Positions 9,223 through 9,631 of a stretch of DNA of 9,631 nucleotides are shown here, in pieces. Within the stretch, counting starts at the first letter, position 1; each line of letters opens with the position of its first letter. A model generated the notes under the pieces. That model searched no databases, had not been told where the DNA came from, and was given only the letters and a program-made list of their open reading frames with translations. Origin of the DNA: Cellvibrionales bacterium UBA2511 (GTDB lineage: Bacteria > Pseudomonadota > Gammaproteobacteria > Pseudomonadales > Porticoccaceae); assembly GCA_002341315.1 (NCBI GenBank), contig DDNV01000098.1, positions 1-9,631 of the forward strand, in the 5' to 3' direction. The position numbers and the translations under genes were made by a program.

Positions 9223-9631
9223 CTAGGGCTGTCTCCAGCTAAACCAATAACCCTCAGGCTGAACAAGTCCGATCGGTGGTTCATGTTCACTGATCCGGCT
9301 GTCGCGACGCAACATCCCCAGCAACAGTGCGGCCTCGCCTTCCACGGAAACGCGCAGGCCAACCTGATCGGCATCCACATAGTCTACCGCCAGAGCCCGG
9401 ACCAGTTCGAGGGACTCGATAAATCCCGTGGCTTCACGGTAGGCTCGGTAATCGTTGATGTTATCCAGCCGAATAACCAGTTGCTGGGCGATATCCTGGG
9501 GTACATAGGCGTAACGGCTGGCAAGCTTGCCCGCCGCAGCAGGCACCATGCCAGCGATCAGCTTTGGCAGGGAATCAGCGGTCAGGCTGTGCAAACTTTC
9601 GTCACCCTCCACATTCAACAGCCAGGCACCC
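9223..9631 (-). CDS. DUF2066 domain protein, C-terminal part (runs off the window)
   Basis: The frame is open from the right edge to TAG 9225-9223, giving about 136 C-terminal residues. The N-terminus is outside the window. A TTG at 9618 is an internal Leu codon, because the frame continues upstream as GAWLLNVEGDESLH. The segment has alternating hydrophobic stretches and ends in YWFSWRQP, with no catalytic motif that I recognise. Gene position immediately before hda and the general look fit DUF2066 proteins, which often carry a signal peptide and have no known function. Zero spacing to hda suggests a shared transcript. Confidence 0.75.
   Translation of the reverse strand, partial: GAWLLNVEGDESLHSLTADSLPKLIAGMVPAAAGKLASRYAYVPQDIAQQLVIRLDNINDYRAYREATGFIESLELVRALAVDYVDADQVGLRVSVEGEAALLLGMLRRDSRISEHEPPIGLVQPEGYWFSWRQP

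Overview
The window looks like the chromosome of a gammaproteobacterium, probably from the Pseudomonas/Cellvibrio side of the class. The evidence is the mutS-fdxA pair, which I recall sitting together in Pseudomonas, an Hda protein with an N-terminal clamp-binding motif, a DUF2066 gene directly in front of hda, and an arsC-like/wrbA/DUF2069 cluster close to hda. Organism assignment is an inference from gene content and order; there is no rRNA or other strict marker here.

Region 1 (1-1557) is the right-hand end of an integrated mobile element that continues off the left edge. It holds the possible tail of an unknown gene, a 72-residue XRE-type helix-turn-helix regulator and a 414-residue tyrosine recombinase with an N-terminal arm-binding domain. 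All run rightward with short gaps, like one operon. The integrase stop codon lies only 20 bases before the start of mutS, and the junction is very AT-rich (8 G/C in 40 bases). No terminator or convincing promoter is visible there. The element therefore appears to have inserted at the 5' end of mutS, and mutS may depend on transcription from the element.

Region 2 (1578-4602) is core genome on the + strand: mutS (DNA mismatch recognition ATPase) and fdxA (7Fe ferredoxin). The 124-base gap between them carries a good sigma70-type promoter for fdxA and two CAAAT/ATTTG dyads. A bidirectional hairpin terminator (4629-4656) separates fdxA from the convergent sppA operon.

Region 3 (7883 down to 4677, - strand) is a tight four-gene operon: arsC-like reductase, wrbA-like quinone reductase, DUF2069 membrane protein and sppA (signal peptide peptidase). 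Every junction overlaps by 1 or 4 bases (TGATG, GTGA, ATGA), which points to translational coupling.

Region 4 (7884-9631): a TlpA/thioredoxin-like lipoprotein gene is read divergently from arsC. It converges on hda, which is preceded with no gap by the 3' part of a DUF2066 gene that runs off the right edge. Hda helps switch off DnaA after replication starts, so the window holds two proteins that work at the replication clamp (MutS and Hda), although they are not co-transcribed.

The main point of interest is the integrase-mutS junction, which could make mismatch repair depend on the state of a mobile element. This is a hypothesis drawn from layout, not something the sequence proves.
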